A stretch of 7,389 nucleotides of DNA, taken from positions 2,292 to 9,680 of the forward strand of contig JAGRMP010000026.1 in assembly GCA_020441225.1 (NCBI GenBank). The letters run 5' to 3'. The notes beneath the pieces are model-generated. The model had not been told where the DNA came from. It saw nothing but the letters and a program-made list of their open reading frames with translations, and searched no databases. The DNA comes from Maritimibacter sp. Its GTDB lineage: Bacteria; Pseudomonadota; Alphaproteobacteria; Rhodobacterales; Rhodobacteraceae. Every line of letters starts with the position of its first letter. Positions within the stretch are counted from its first letter, which is position 1. Of this stretch, positions 1 to 6,499 are shown piece after piece. The position numbers and the translations under genes are program-made.

Positions 1-630
1 CGCGTGAAGACCTACGCGGACGAAAAGGCTGAAATCACACGGCTTTGCACTTTCGAGACCGACACCCGCAAGACGGTGCTGCTCAAAGCCTGCAAAGTGG
101 GCTCGACCTGGTATGCGGCGGCAAAGGTGACCAATCTTGACGGCACCCCTGTCGAGGACGCGACCTACGTGACCGATGCCGACGGGTCGATCACCTTTGG
201 AGCCGTGTTTCTCACCCGGTACGACGATGGCTGCTGGGGCTACAAGGACATGGAGGAGAGCGCCGGGCCGGTGGAGTCGCGGGCACCACTCAGTCTTCTT
301 GCCCTATTGTCCGAGCTGAAGGATCCCGAGAGCTATGCCCATGCCTGGCGCCGGCGCTGCCGGGACTGGGCGGCGATCCCGGATTACGACGAGGGTGACA
401 GGATCAGGCTCGCTGCGCCGGTCACACTGACCGATGGAAGTACCTGTCAGATCGTTACCGCCACACATTACCAGCGTGGAGGGAAAAAGCGCCGGTGCTA
501 CCGCGTCGAGGAAACCGGCGGGCTCTTGCGTTTGTCGAAGGCCTCGCTCGCCGGATCCGAGCTTCTCAGCTCCGCCAAGGGCGACGCGAGCCCCGTTCTG
601 GCGGAGTTCTTCGCCGGGAAGAATTCCTGA
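1..630 (+). CDS. DUF6927-like hypothetical protein, 5'-truncated by the window edge
   Basis: The frame is open from the first base (Arg codon) and a GTG follows at base 4, giving at least 208 residues. I think the true start lies outside the window, because members of this family as I remember them begin with a short tryptophan/tyrosine-containing stretch before this point. The segment WGYKDMEESAGP (about residues 78-89 counted from the GTG) and the later AHAWRRRCRDWAA match my memory of DUF6927 proteins found on alphaproteobacterial plasmids. No signal peptide, membrane segment or catalytic motif is visible, so it is probably a soluble cytoplasmic protein. No function is known. It lies 111 bases upstream of the large methyltransferase-helicase gene in the same direction, with a hairpin between them, so the two may or may not share a transcript. 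Coding status is very likely; the family name is moderately sure. Confidence 0.8.
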   Translation, partial: RVKTYADEKAEITRLCTFETDTRKTVLLKACKVGSTWYAAAKVTNLDGTPVEDATYVTDADGSITFGAVFLTRYDDGCWGYKDMEESAGPVESRAPLSLLALLSELKDPESYAHAWRRRCRDWAAIPDYDEGDRIRLAAPVTLTDGSTCQIVTATHYQRGGKKRRCYRVEETGGLLRLSKASLAGSELLSSAKGDASPVLAEFFAGKNS

Positions 631-662
631 CAGCCCCCGTTTCGTCATCTGTCCAGCTTCAG

Positions 663-696
663 GCCGCCTCCGCGCATTCGAAAGCGCAGAGGCGGC
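663..696 (+). terminator. Strong GC hairpin with short T run: terminator or attenuator
   Basis: GCCGCCTC at 663-670 is perfectly complementary to GAGGCGGC at 689-696. Inside it GCGC at 672-675 can pair with GCGC at 684-687, leaving an 8-base loop. TTT at 697-699 and a T-rich stretch follow. The T run is short, so termination may be partial. It stands 45 bases before the start of the large downstream gene, with no obvious promoter in between, so attenuation or partial read-through is as likely as full termination. Confidence 0.5.
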
Positions 697-698
697 TT

Positions 699-737
699 TC
701 TGTCCTGTCGGACCCGCAACCTGACTCAAAGGACAGA
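699..737 (+). promoter_or_regulatory. Possible ribosome-binding-site-sequestering stem ahead of the large gene
   Basis: TCTGTCCT at 699-706 is perfectly complementary (8 bp) to AGGACAGA at 730-737. The second strand contains most of the Shine-Dalgarno sequence AAAGGA (728-733) of the gene starting at 742. If the stem forms in the mRNA, it would hide the ribosome binding site. Pyrimidine-rich tracts match Shine-Dalgarno sequences fairly often by chance, so this is a suggestion from sequence complementarity only. Confidence 0.3.
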
Positions 738-741
738 CGAC

Positions 742-3700
742 ATGACCGATCAAAGCCCGAAGAATGGGCCCGATTTCCCATCACAAGCCCGACTCCGGGA
801 CGCCCTGTCACAGATGGCCAAGGAGATCGAGGTCCAACCACTCAGGAGTTCGTCGCTGGCGCGGATCATGCGTGTAACCTTCGGTGGCAGCGATGCCGGC
901 GGCGCGTGGTCCTGGCGCATGGCCTATGACATGATGCAAGCCGCTGCGGTCATGCAGGCGATGCGGACCAGCGGTTCGGATGCGTTTTCGACCGCCAAAC
1001 TTCTCGCCTCGCGCCTCCTGACGGAAACCCGCCGCTCCGAAGCGCAAATCCGTCTGCAACAATTCAGCACCCCTTTGCCCTACGCCGCTCTGGTCGCCCG
1101 TGCCGCCGCCATCCGCGCAGGCGAGACCTTTCTGGAACCCTCGGCCGGCACCGGGGCGCTGGCCGTTTTCGCAGTTCTCGCGAGCGGCAAGCCGCTGCTC
1201 AACGAGATCGATCCCTTCCGGCGGACGCTCCTCGCGGCGGTCTTTGGTACAGAGGCGACCAGCTTCGACGCCGAGCATATCGACGACCTCCTGACGGTGC
1301 CCGACCTTCCAAGCGTCATTGTGATGAACCCGCCCTTCGCCTCCTCGGTCGACCGGTCCCGGGACAAACATATCGCGGCGAAGCATTTGATCGGAGCCGC
1401 CAAGCGGCTTGCGCCGGGCGGACGTCTCGTGGCGATCATGCCGATGGGATTTTCGCCGGAGCGGGATGCGGCGCATTGGGCACGCGCCTCGGCCATCGCA
1501 AAACCGCGCCTCGCTGTCACGATCCCCGGCCATGTCTACCGCAAACTCGGCACCACTGTCGAAACCCAGTTGATGGTTTTCGACAAGGTGCAGGAGGAGG
1601 TCGAATTCGTCCGTGCGGCTGCCTGCGATCTGGATGCGGCGCGGCAAATCGTCGATGACATCGCCGCGGTCCGACCGGCCGCTCCGCTTTCCCGCGCCGG
1701 TGCGATGGCCCGGCCTGTCTTACGGCAGGGCGGCTCTCCCGCATCGCTCAGGCGCCCAGTCGCCGCAGCCCCGACAGCCAAACCGACGACATACGCCGCC
1801 ATACCGCTGGCCTTCAGCAGTCATGATACCCCGCGCGAGAACACTCCGGTCTCCGACATCTATGCCCGCTATCGTCCGCAACGGATCGAGATCACGGGCT
1901 CCCAGGAACATCCAACGCCGCTGGTCGAGAGCATCGCCATGGCCTCGGTGGCGCCGCCGATGCCGTCGCGAGAGGCCGCCGCCGATCTGAGCCTGCCCGG
2001 CCGCCTGATCGAGGAGGGCCATCTCTCCGAGGCGCAGCTCGAGACCATCCTCATGGCGAACGACGCTCACGCGCGTGAACTGCCGGGCCGGTTCATGATC
2101 GACGAGGACCAGACCCGAATGACGCGCGCCGACGATCATCCGGAGGCCCGCGCCTATCGCCTCGGGTATTTCCTCGGCGACGGCACCGGCTGCGGCAAGG
2201 GCCGGGAATGTGCCGGGCTGATCCTGGTGAACTGGCTCGCGGGACGGCGCAAGGCGGTCTGGATCTCCAAATCCGCCACGCTCATCGAGGACGCGATCCG
2301 CGACTGGACCGATCTCGGCGGCTCGCCCGCCGACATCCAGCCGCTCTCGAAATGGAAACCCGACCAGCAGATCCCCATGGGCGATGGTATCCTTTTCGTC
2401 ACCTACGCGACCCTGCGCTCGGTCGGCAAACGCGGCACTACACGCCTCGGCCAGGTTTTCGACTGGATGGGTGACGGGTTCGACGGCGTGCTGGCCTTCG
2501 ACGAGGCCCATGCCATGCAGAATGCCGCCGGGTCCGAGACGGGCAGGGGGGCCAAACCCTCGCAGCAGGGCTTGGCGGGCCTGCGGCTGCAACTCGCCGC
2601 GCCGCGCGCCCGGGTGTTTTACGTCTCGGCGACTGGCGCGACCAGCGTTCATAACCTGGCCTATGCCTCCCGGCTCGGCCTCTGGGGTCAGGGGCCCGAA
2701 TATCCCTTCCCGAGCCGCGAGAGTTTCGTCTCGGCGATGGAGGCCGGCGGCGTGGCGGCGATGGAGGTTGTGGCGCGGGACCTGAAAACGCTCGGGTTCT
2801 ACACGGCGCGGGCGCTCAGTTTCGACGGCGTGGAATATGATGTCCTGGAACACGCGCTCACCCCGGCCCAGATCGAGATCTATGACGCCTACGCCGGGGC
2901 CTTTCGCACGATCCATCACAATCTCGAGGCGGCGCTGACCGCGACAGGGATCAACGACGCCTCCGGCCAGACCAACGCCTCCGCTGCGAAGGCCTCGGCG
3001 AAATCTCGCTTTGAGAGTACCAAGCAGCGATTCTTCAATCACATGCTTTTGGGCATGAAGGCAAAAACCGTCATCCGCGCCATGAAGCAGGATCTGGAGG
3101 ACGGCTTTGCCTGTGTCGTTCAGGTGGTTTCCACAGGCGAGAGCCTGCTGAAGCGCCGACTCGAGGCGATGGACCCCGAGGACCAACTGACCGAGGGTGC
3201 CCTCACACCTCGGGACTATGTTCTGAGCTACCTCGAACAGGCCTTTCCGATCCACGCCCAGCAGCTGGTCGAGATCGACGGCAATGTCGTTGCCGAACCG
3301 CTGCGGGATGCGAACGGCGCCTTGGTCGTGTCGCGCGAGGCGCTGGCCTTGCGGGACGCGGCGATGATGGAGTTGATGGCCCTGGCACCGATCCCGGCGG
3401 CGCTCGACCAGATCCTCTGGGCCTTTGGCGACGAGGCCGTGGCCGAGGTCACGGGACGCTCCATCCGTCCGCTGAAATCGCAGGACGGCGCGCTCTTCAT
3501 CGAGAAGCGCAGCGCCAGCAGCAATTCATCGGAAACCCGGGCCTTCATGGAGGGCGAGAAGGACATCCTGATCTTTTCAGATGCCGGCGGGACCGGCCGG
3601 TCCTATCACGCCGCGCAGACAGCAAAAAACCAGAAGCGGCGGCGGCATTACCTCTTGGAGCCAGGCTGGCGGGCTGACGCGGCGATCCAGGGGCTCGGCC

Positions 3701-5001
3701 GCACACATCGCTCGGCGCAAGTCAGCGCGCCCTTCTTCCGGGTCTGCACCTCCGACGTGCACGGCGAGAAGCGCTTCACTTCGACGATCGCCCGGCGGCT
3801 CGACCAGCTCGGCGCACTCACCAAGGGCCAGCGCGAGACCGGCTCGCAGGGCATGTTCCGCGAGGAGGACAACCTTGAAAGCCCGATCGCAAGGGCGGCG
3901 CTCCGCGGTTACTATGCCGATCTGGCCGCCGGGCGCGCGACGGCGATGAGCTACGAGCAGTTCACCGACTGGACCGCCTTGCGGCTCATCGATCAGGACG
4001 GCGTGCTTCTGGAAGAGCTGCCGCCCATCCAGCGCTTCCTCAACCGGGTGCTGGCGTTGCCGATTCACATGCAGAACGCGCTCTTTGCCGAGTTCATGAG
4101 CCGGATCGCCGACCAGACCGAGCGGGCGCGGGCCGCCGGAACGCTTGATCTCGGGGTCGAGACGCTGCGCGGCGAGAGGATCGAGCAGGTTTCCACCGAG
4201 GATCTCTGGACCTGCCCGAAATCTGGCGCGGTGACACGCATCATCGGGCTTGAGGTGACCGACCCCGTGCATGTTCTCTCCGCCGAAGAGGTGCTGAACC
4301 GGAACCCCGACAAGCTGGCGATGATCAATCGCGCCTCCGGGCGCGCGGCGCTGATCTCGGCCCGCCCGATGCAGATCTATGACGAGGAGATCGTGACACT
4401 CATGCGCAAGGTGACCCGGCCCACCGGGTCTACATATGTGGATGAGGCGAAGTTCGGAAACTCTGCCTGGGAGGACATCAAGCATCCTGAATTCCTCCGC
4501 CTCTGGGACGAGGAGGCCGACAGCCTGCCGAAGGTGACCACGACGAAGCTCTACCTGCTGACCGGGCTGTTGCTGCCGATCTGGAAGGACATCCCCTCGG
4601 GCAATGAGCGCATCTACCGGGTCACGCCGGAGGGGCAGGGGAGCATGATCGGCCGCACTGTCAGCGAGGATGGCGCAGCGGCGCTCAGAGCGCGGTTCAT
4701 GGTGGGTACCCCGAAAACCCCGCAGGAGATGTTGACGGCGGCGCTCGGGTCCACCGCGCCGGTCGATCTGGGCCGCGGCCTCACGCTCACCCGCCGCCGG
4801 GTCGCGGGCGCGGCACGGCTCGAGATCGACGGGGCCGACCGGGGCATGATCGAGGGGTTGAAGGCCGTGGGGTGTTTCACGGAGATCATCGCCTTCCAGC
4901 TTCGGGTCTTCGTGCCGCACGGGGAGGGCGCCAATACCGAAACGATCCTGGGCCGGATCGTGGGGGATGGGTCTCCGACGGCGGCCGAGCGGGCCGCCTG
5001 A
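742..5001 (+). CDS. DarB-like fusion: SAM-dependent methyltransferase + Strawberry-notch helicase
   Basis: A 1419-residue protein. Residues about 100-290 form a class I methyltransferase-like domain: SAM-binding EPSAGTG at 132-138, an acidic residue in NEIDP at 154-158, and catalytic NPPF at 196-199, as in N6-adenine DNA methyltransferases. From about 374 (YARYRPQRI, then an HP..LVES..MASV segment) it reads as a Strawberry-notch-type superfamily 2 ATPase: Walker A GTGCGKG at 481-487 within the typical GDG..GKGR setting, DEAH at 587-590, SAT at 629-631, then the C-terminal helicase half with GGTGRS at 949-954 and the arginine-finger motif QGLGRTHRS at 983-991. All key residues are present, so both activities are probably intact. 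The ATG at 742 is preceded by AAAGGA at 728-733. Proteins of this architecture occur on alphaproteobacterial plasmids; phage P1 DarB, which protects DNA against type I restriction, is the best-known relative. An antirestriction role here is inference. The last ~400 residues have no motif I recognise. Confidence 0.92.
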   Translation: MTDQSPKNGPDFPSQARLRDALSQMAKEIEVQPLRSSSLARIMRVTFGGSDAGGAWSWRMAYDMMQAAAVMQAMRTSGSDAFSTAKLLASRLLTETRRSEAQIRLQQFSTPLPYAALVARAAAIRAGETFLEPSAGTGALAVFAVLASGKPLLNEIDPFRRTLLAAVFGTEATSFDAEHIDDLLTVPDLPSVIVMNPPFASSVDRSRDKHIAAKHLIGAAKRLAPGGRLVAIMPMGFSPERDAAHWARASAIAKPRLAVTIPGHVYRKLGTTVETQLMVFDKVQEEVEFVRAAACDLDAARQIVDDIAAVRPAAPLSRAGAMARPVLRQGGSPASLRRPVAAAPTAKPTTYAAIPLAFSSHDTPRENTPVSDIYARYRPQRIEITGSQEHPTPLVESIAMASVAPPMPSREAAADLSLPGRLIEEGHLSEAQLETILMANDAHARELPGRFMIDEDQTRMTRADDHPEARAYRLGYFLGDGTGCGKGRECAGLILVNWLAGRRKAVWISKSATLIEDAIRDWTDLGGSPADIQPLSKWKPDQQIPMGDGILFVTYATLRSVGKRGTTRLGQVFDWMGDGFDGVLAFDEAHAMQNAAGSETGRGAKPSQQGLAGLRLQLAAPRARVFYVSATGATSVHNLAYASRLGLWGQGPEYPFPSRESFVSAMEAGGVAAMEVVARDLKTLGFYTARALSFDGVEYDVLEHALTPAQIEIYDAYAGAFRTIHHNLEAALTATGINDASGQTNASAAKASAKSRFESTKQRFFNHMLLGMKAKTVIRAMKQDLEDGFACVVQVVSTGESLLKRRLEAMDPEDQLTEGALTPRDYVLSYLEQAFPIHAQQLVEIDGNVVAEPLRDANGALVVSREALALRDAAMMELMALAPIPAALDQILWAFGDEAVAEVTGRSIRPLKSQDGALFIEKRSASSNSSETRAFMEGEKDILIFSDAGGTGRSYHAAQTAKNQKRRRHYLLEPGWRADAAIQGLGRTHRSAQVSAPFFRVCTSDVHGEKRFTSTIARRLDQLGALTKGQRETGSQGMFREEDNLESPIARAALRGYYADLAAGRATAMSYEQFTDWTALRLIDQDGVLLEELPPIQRFLNRVLALPIHMQNALFAEFMSRIADQTERARAAGTLDLGVETLRGERIEQVSTEDLWTCPKSGAVTRIIGLEVTDPVHVLSAEEVLNRNPDKLAMINRASGRAALISARPMQIYDEEIVTLMRKVTRPTGSTYVDEAKFGNSAWEDIKHPEFLRLWDEEADSLPKVTTTKLYLLTGLLLPIWKDIPSGNERIYRVTPEGQGSMIGRTVSEDGAAALRARFMVGTPKTPQEMLTAALGSTAPVDLGRGLTLTRRRVAGAARLEIDGADRGMIEGLKAVGCFTEIIAFQLRVFVPHGEGANTETILGRIVGDGSPTAAERAA

Positions 5002-5125
5002 AAGGGAAAGCTGGCGTCGGGTGCGGGTGACGCAGGGAGGGGTTTTGCCCTCCTGCGGGCTGGCGCCGTTGCGGTGCTTCGGACCGCCCGGCGTCTTCCC
5101 AATCCCTGACGAGAGGAAGAGAACC
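5002..5125 (+). promoter_or_regulatory. Structured leader ahead of the 40-residue gene
   Basis: This gap holds no gene but at least two hairpins. CGCAGG at 5031-5036 plus AGGG at 5038-5041 pair with CCCT at 5048-5051 plus CCTGCG at 5052-5057, with one bulged G and a loop centred on TTTT. GCGGT at 5071-5075 pairs with ACCGC at 5083-5087 and is capped by a C(TTCG)G tetraloop at 5077-5082. Neither is followed by a T run, so they do not look like intrinsic terminators. TCTTCC at 5094-5099 can also pair with GGAAGA at 5115-5120 in the ribosome binding site. No promoter is evident. Confidence 0.35.
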
Positions 5126-5248
5126 ATGACCGATCCGATGATCGATGATGTGGCGACGCTGGCGATGCGGTGTGCCGGGCGCGAGATCGACCGGACAGAA
5201 GGCGGGTGCAACTGGGTCAGCCCGGCGCCTCTTCGGGTGGGGGACTGA
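5126..5248 (+). CDS. Small hypothetical protein, 40 residues
   Basis: An ATG at 5126 with a good purine-rich ribosome binding site (AGGAAGAG at 5114-5121) opens a 40-codon frame that ends in TGA one base before the next ATG (5250). The product starts MTDPMIDD and ends PLRVGD; it has two cysteines and no membrane segment. I do not recognise a family. Support for it being real comes from the ribosome binding site, from the tight coupling to the next small gene, and from the near-identity of its start region to that of the gene at 6824 (21 of 23 bases over 5114-5136 and 6812-6834). It could instead be a leader peptide whose translation helps start the gene at 5250. An upstream in-frame ATG at 4967 lies inside the large gene and is an unlikely start. 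Confidence 0.55.
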   Translation: MTDPMIDDVATLAMRCAGREIDRTEGGCNWVSPAPLRVGD

Positions 5249-5249
5249 G

Positions 5250-5444
5250 ATGTCTCATCTCTATCGCTCCCTGCGCCTGCCGCTTTCCGCCAGTTCGCGC
5301 GAGGTGGTGAAGGCAGCAGCCAAGGCGCTGCATCCCGGGCTTCGCCGGATGCGCGCGCTTCGCCTCGCGCGGCGGCGATACTACCGGGACATGCTGAACG
5401 AGCATGAGGCGGCCCAGGCGGCCGCGCGCCAATCGGGACCCTGA
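5250..5444 (+). CDS. Small basic hypothetical protein, faintly J-domain-like, 64 residues
   Basis: Starts at ATG 5250 in the arrangement TGA-G-ATG after the preceding small gene, which suggests translational coupling; the upstream GGGTGGGGG is only a weak ribosome binding site. The 64-residue product is alanine- and arginine-rich and should be helical. Its start, LYRSLRLPLSASSREVVKAA, resembles helices I-II of J domains (the usual Y..L.L...AS..EIK.AYR pattern), and HPG at residues 28-30 sits where J proteins have the HPD that stimulates Hsp70. The aspartate is therefore missing, and the protein is shorter than a full J domain. The later YYRDMLNEHEAAQ would be a final helix. A working DnaJ-type co-chaperone is unlikely; a derived fold without Hsp70 contact is possible. 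Longer in-frame starts from 5145 run through the preceding gene in another frame and are less likely. Confidence 0.65.
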   Translation: MSHLYRSLRLPLSASSREVVKAAAKALHPGLRRMRALRLARRRYYRDMLNEHEAAQAAARQSGP

Positions 5445-5525
5445 GGCCGTCAACCGCGAAATCCCTCACCCCACCCTCTGCGCCCGGCCCGTTGGCCGAG
5501 CGTCCTATATTCTGGAGAGACAGTC

Positions 5526-5948
5526 ATGGCTGATTACTTCACCCACTTCTCCTGCGTCCTCGACGTCGGGACCCCGGAACATGCAGCGCGGGCGGTCGAA
5601 ATATTCGAAGAGCGCCCGAGCAGAAGAGCTGACGGCAACTTCGACATTTTCACGGGCTTTTCTGTCTCGGTGCCTGATGGATCACAGAGTTCGGTCCTCT
5701 GGATCCATGACGACGACAGCGGGGATGTCGAGTGTGTTGTCGCTTTCGTGTTGCGGCTTGCCGAGGAGTTCGATTTGACCGGACTATGGGGGTTCGGGCA
5801 TGCAAGAACCTGTTCCCCGCCGCGTCTCGATGCCATTGGTGGCGGCGCGCATATCCTAGACCTCGACGCGCGAAAATGCGTGGGCTTGATCGGCACGCAA
5901 GAGTGGCTAACGGCAGAGCTGAATGTGCGGATGATCTCGCCCAGCTAA
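5526..5948 (+). CDS. Hypothetical protein of a plasmid-associated family, 140 residues
   Basis: ATG at 5526 has a good ribosome binding site (GGAGAG at 5514-5519, six bases before the start). The protein opens MADYFTHFSCVLDVGTPEHA, contains an acidic HDDDSGD at 61-67, a tryptophan/glycine motif GLWGF at 86-90 followed by C96, and GGGAHILDL at 105-113. I recall homologues with the same opening and the same LTGLWGF and GGGAHVLDL segments on rhizobial and rhodobacteral plasmids, annotated only as hypothetical. No signal peptide or membrane helix is seen, so it is probably cytoplasmic; function unknown. The gene and the stretch after it look less GC-rich than the neighbours. Its TAA stop lies inside the left end of the palindrome at 5945-6039, so the last residues may have been altered when that element arrived. 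Confidence 0.8.
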   Translation: MADYFTHFSCVLDVGTPEHAARAVEIFEERPSRRADGNFDIFTGFSVSVPDGSQSSVLWIHDDDSGDVECVVAFVLRLAEEFDLTGLWGFGHARTCSPPRLDAIGGGAHILDLDARKCVGLIGTQEWLTAELNVRMISPS

Positions 5949-6039
5949 AGCGTTTCGGGTTTTCGTCGAGAAAGTAAGTATCAGGATTCGAACGAAATAA
6001 GTTCAAATTCTGATTCAGTGCAAACCAGAAATGCTATAG
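5945..6039. repeat. Long imperfect palindrome, RIME/REP-like intergenic element
   Basis: The ends pair as CTA-A-AGC against GCT-A-TAG. The outer arm 5949-5964 pairs with 6020-6035 with two mismatches (5957/6027 and 5963/6021) and one G-T wobble. After an asymmetric internal loop, the inner arm ATCAGGATTCGAAC at 5980-5993 pairs with GTTCAAATTCTGAT at 6001-6014, 12 of 14 as Watson-Crick pairs, around a 7-base loop. The CTAAAGC-type ends resemble short palindromic repeats I recall as scattered in alphaproteobacterial genomes. It lies between convergent genes, so it could also slow transcription from both sides, though there is no T run. Each inner arm holds a GATTC (GANTC, the CcrM target). Confidence 0.6.
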
Positions 6040-6147
6040 TCGCGCGCTCGATTGTTCCATTGCACCGGCCAAAACTCGCGCACAGCTTCCGCAGGTAGGT
6101 GAAACGCTGGGACGGGCCAAGGACACCCCTTCAAACTGCGCCTGAGG

Positions 6148-6441
6148 TCACCTGTTCCCGTCGATCCATTTCGACATCAGGGCGCGGTCACGGAAGCACT
6201 CGTCCGGCACGGCGCGGCGCTTGATCCGGGCGAGGCGCTCGGCGAAGGCCACCTGTTTCGAGCTTGGCAGGTTGCTTGCGGGCGCAGGTGTCATCTTCGC
6301 CTGTACCTCGATCCATGCGCTCAAGGATCTGCGGTCCTGCTGAACGTCCCAGGGCAAAAGCGTCTGGTTGCGCAGCGCAAGCGAGCGCGCATAGGCGATC
6401 TGTTTCGGCGTGACGGGCAGGGCAAAGGCGGTGTCCGACAT
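6148..6441 (-). CDS. SOS-controlled small protein with a duplicated 37-residue unit, 97 residues
   Basis: ATG at 6441 (reading leftwards) is preceded by AGGAAGGGA (complement of 6450-6458), a strong ribosome binding site at 8 bases. The protein has two collinear units of 37 residues without gaps, residues 11-47 and 60-96, sharing 12 identical positions in the pattern KQ.A.A..LA.......P.....DR...S.WI, joined by a Pro/Ala-rich linker. Units of this shape (KQ..YA..LA...P......S.WID) resemble short helical modules I remember at the C-termini of some plasmid/ICE topoisomerase III-type proteins and small DUF3072-like proteins; that likeness is loose. Function unknown; a DNA-related role is inferred mainly from the LexA box in its promoter. 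It runs against the surrounding genes and converges with the gene ending at 5948. No clear terminator follows it apart from the palindrome. Confidence 0.82.
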   Translation of the reverse strand: MSDTAFALPVTPKQIAYARSLALRNQTLLPWDVQQDRRSLSAWIEVQAKMTPAPASNLPSSKQVAFAERLARIKRRAVPDECFRDRALMSKWIDGNR

Positions 6442-6470
6442 GGCTGAACTCCCTTCCTGGCATGGGCTTG

Positions 6471-6499
6471 AATATAGAACATATCAGGAACAAAATCAA
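6471..6499 (-). promoter_or_regulatory. Sigma-70-type promoter of the 97-residue gene
   Basis: Read on the minus strand, TTGATT (complement of 6494-6499) and TATATT (complement of 6471-6476) are separated by exactly 17 bases. This is close to the TTGACA / TATAAT consensus with ideal spacing. Transcription would start near 6464 and leave a leader of roughly 20-25 bases that contains the ribosome binding site. This AT-rich island stands out from the GC-rich surroundings. Confidence 0.75.
6477..6491 (-). promoter_or_regulatory. LexA operator (SOS box), GTTC-N7-GTTC
   Basis: On the + strand GAAC at 6477-6480 and GAAC at 6488-6491 are separated by exactly seven bases; on the minus strand this is GTTC-N7-GTTC. 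This direct repeat is the established LexA-binding sequence of many alphaproteobacteria, including Rhodobacter and the rhizobia, unlike the CTGT-N8-ACAG box of enterobacteria. It lies wholly inside the spacer between the -35 and -10 elements of the minus-strand promoter, where LexA would block RNA polymerase until DNA damage removes it. Confidence 0.78.

Noticed and set aside
1720..3255. Open frame of 511 residues on the minus strand
   Set aside because: Same reason: antisense to the helicase domain, low-complexity composition, no recognisable domain and no ribosome binding site that I could see.
3577..5469. Open frame of 630 residues on the minus strand opposite the large gene
   Set aside because: It lies antisense to the well-supported methyltransferase-helicase and is rich in Arg, Pro, Gly and Ala, as expected for a stop-poor shadow frame in GC-rich DNA. 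No motifs seen.
5485..5511. Possible promoter for the 140-residue gene: TATATT at 5506-5511, with a small CGGCC/GGCCG hairpin upstream
   Set aside because: There is no -35-like hexamer at a proper distance (the bases 17 upstream are C/G only), and the start of transcription would fall on the ribosome binding site.
6012..6040. Possible rightward promoter with an extended -10 (TGC-TATAGT at 6032-6040)
   Set aside because: No acceptable -35, the next gene in that direction is antisense, and these bases are explained as the right end of the palindrome.
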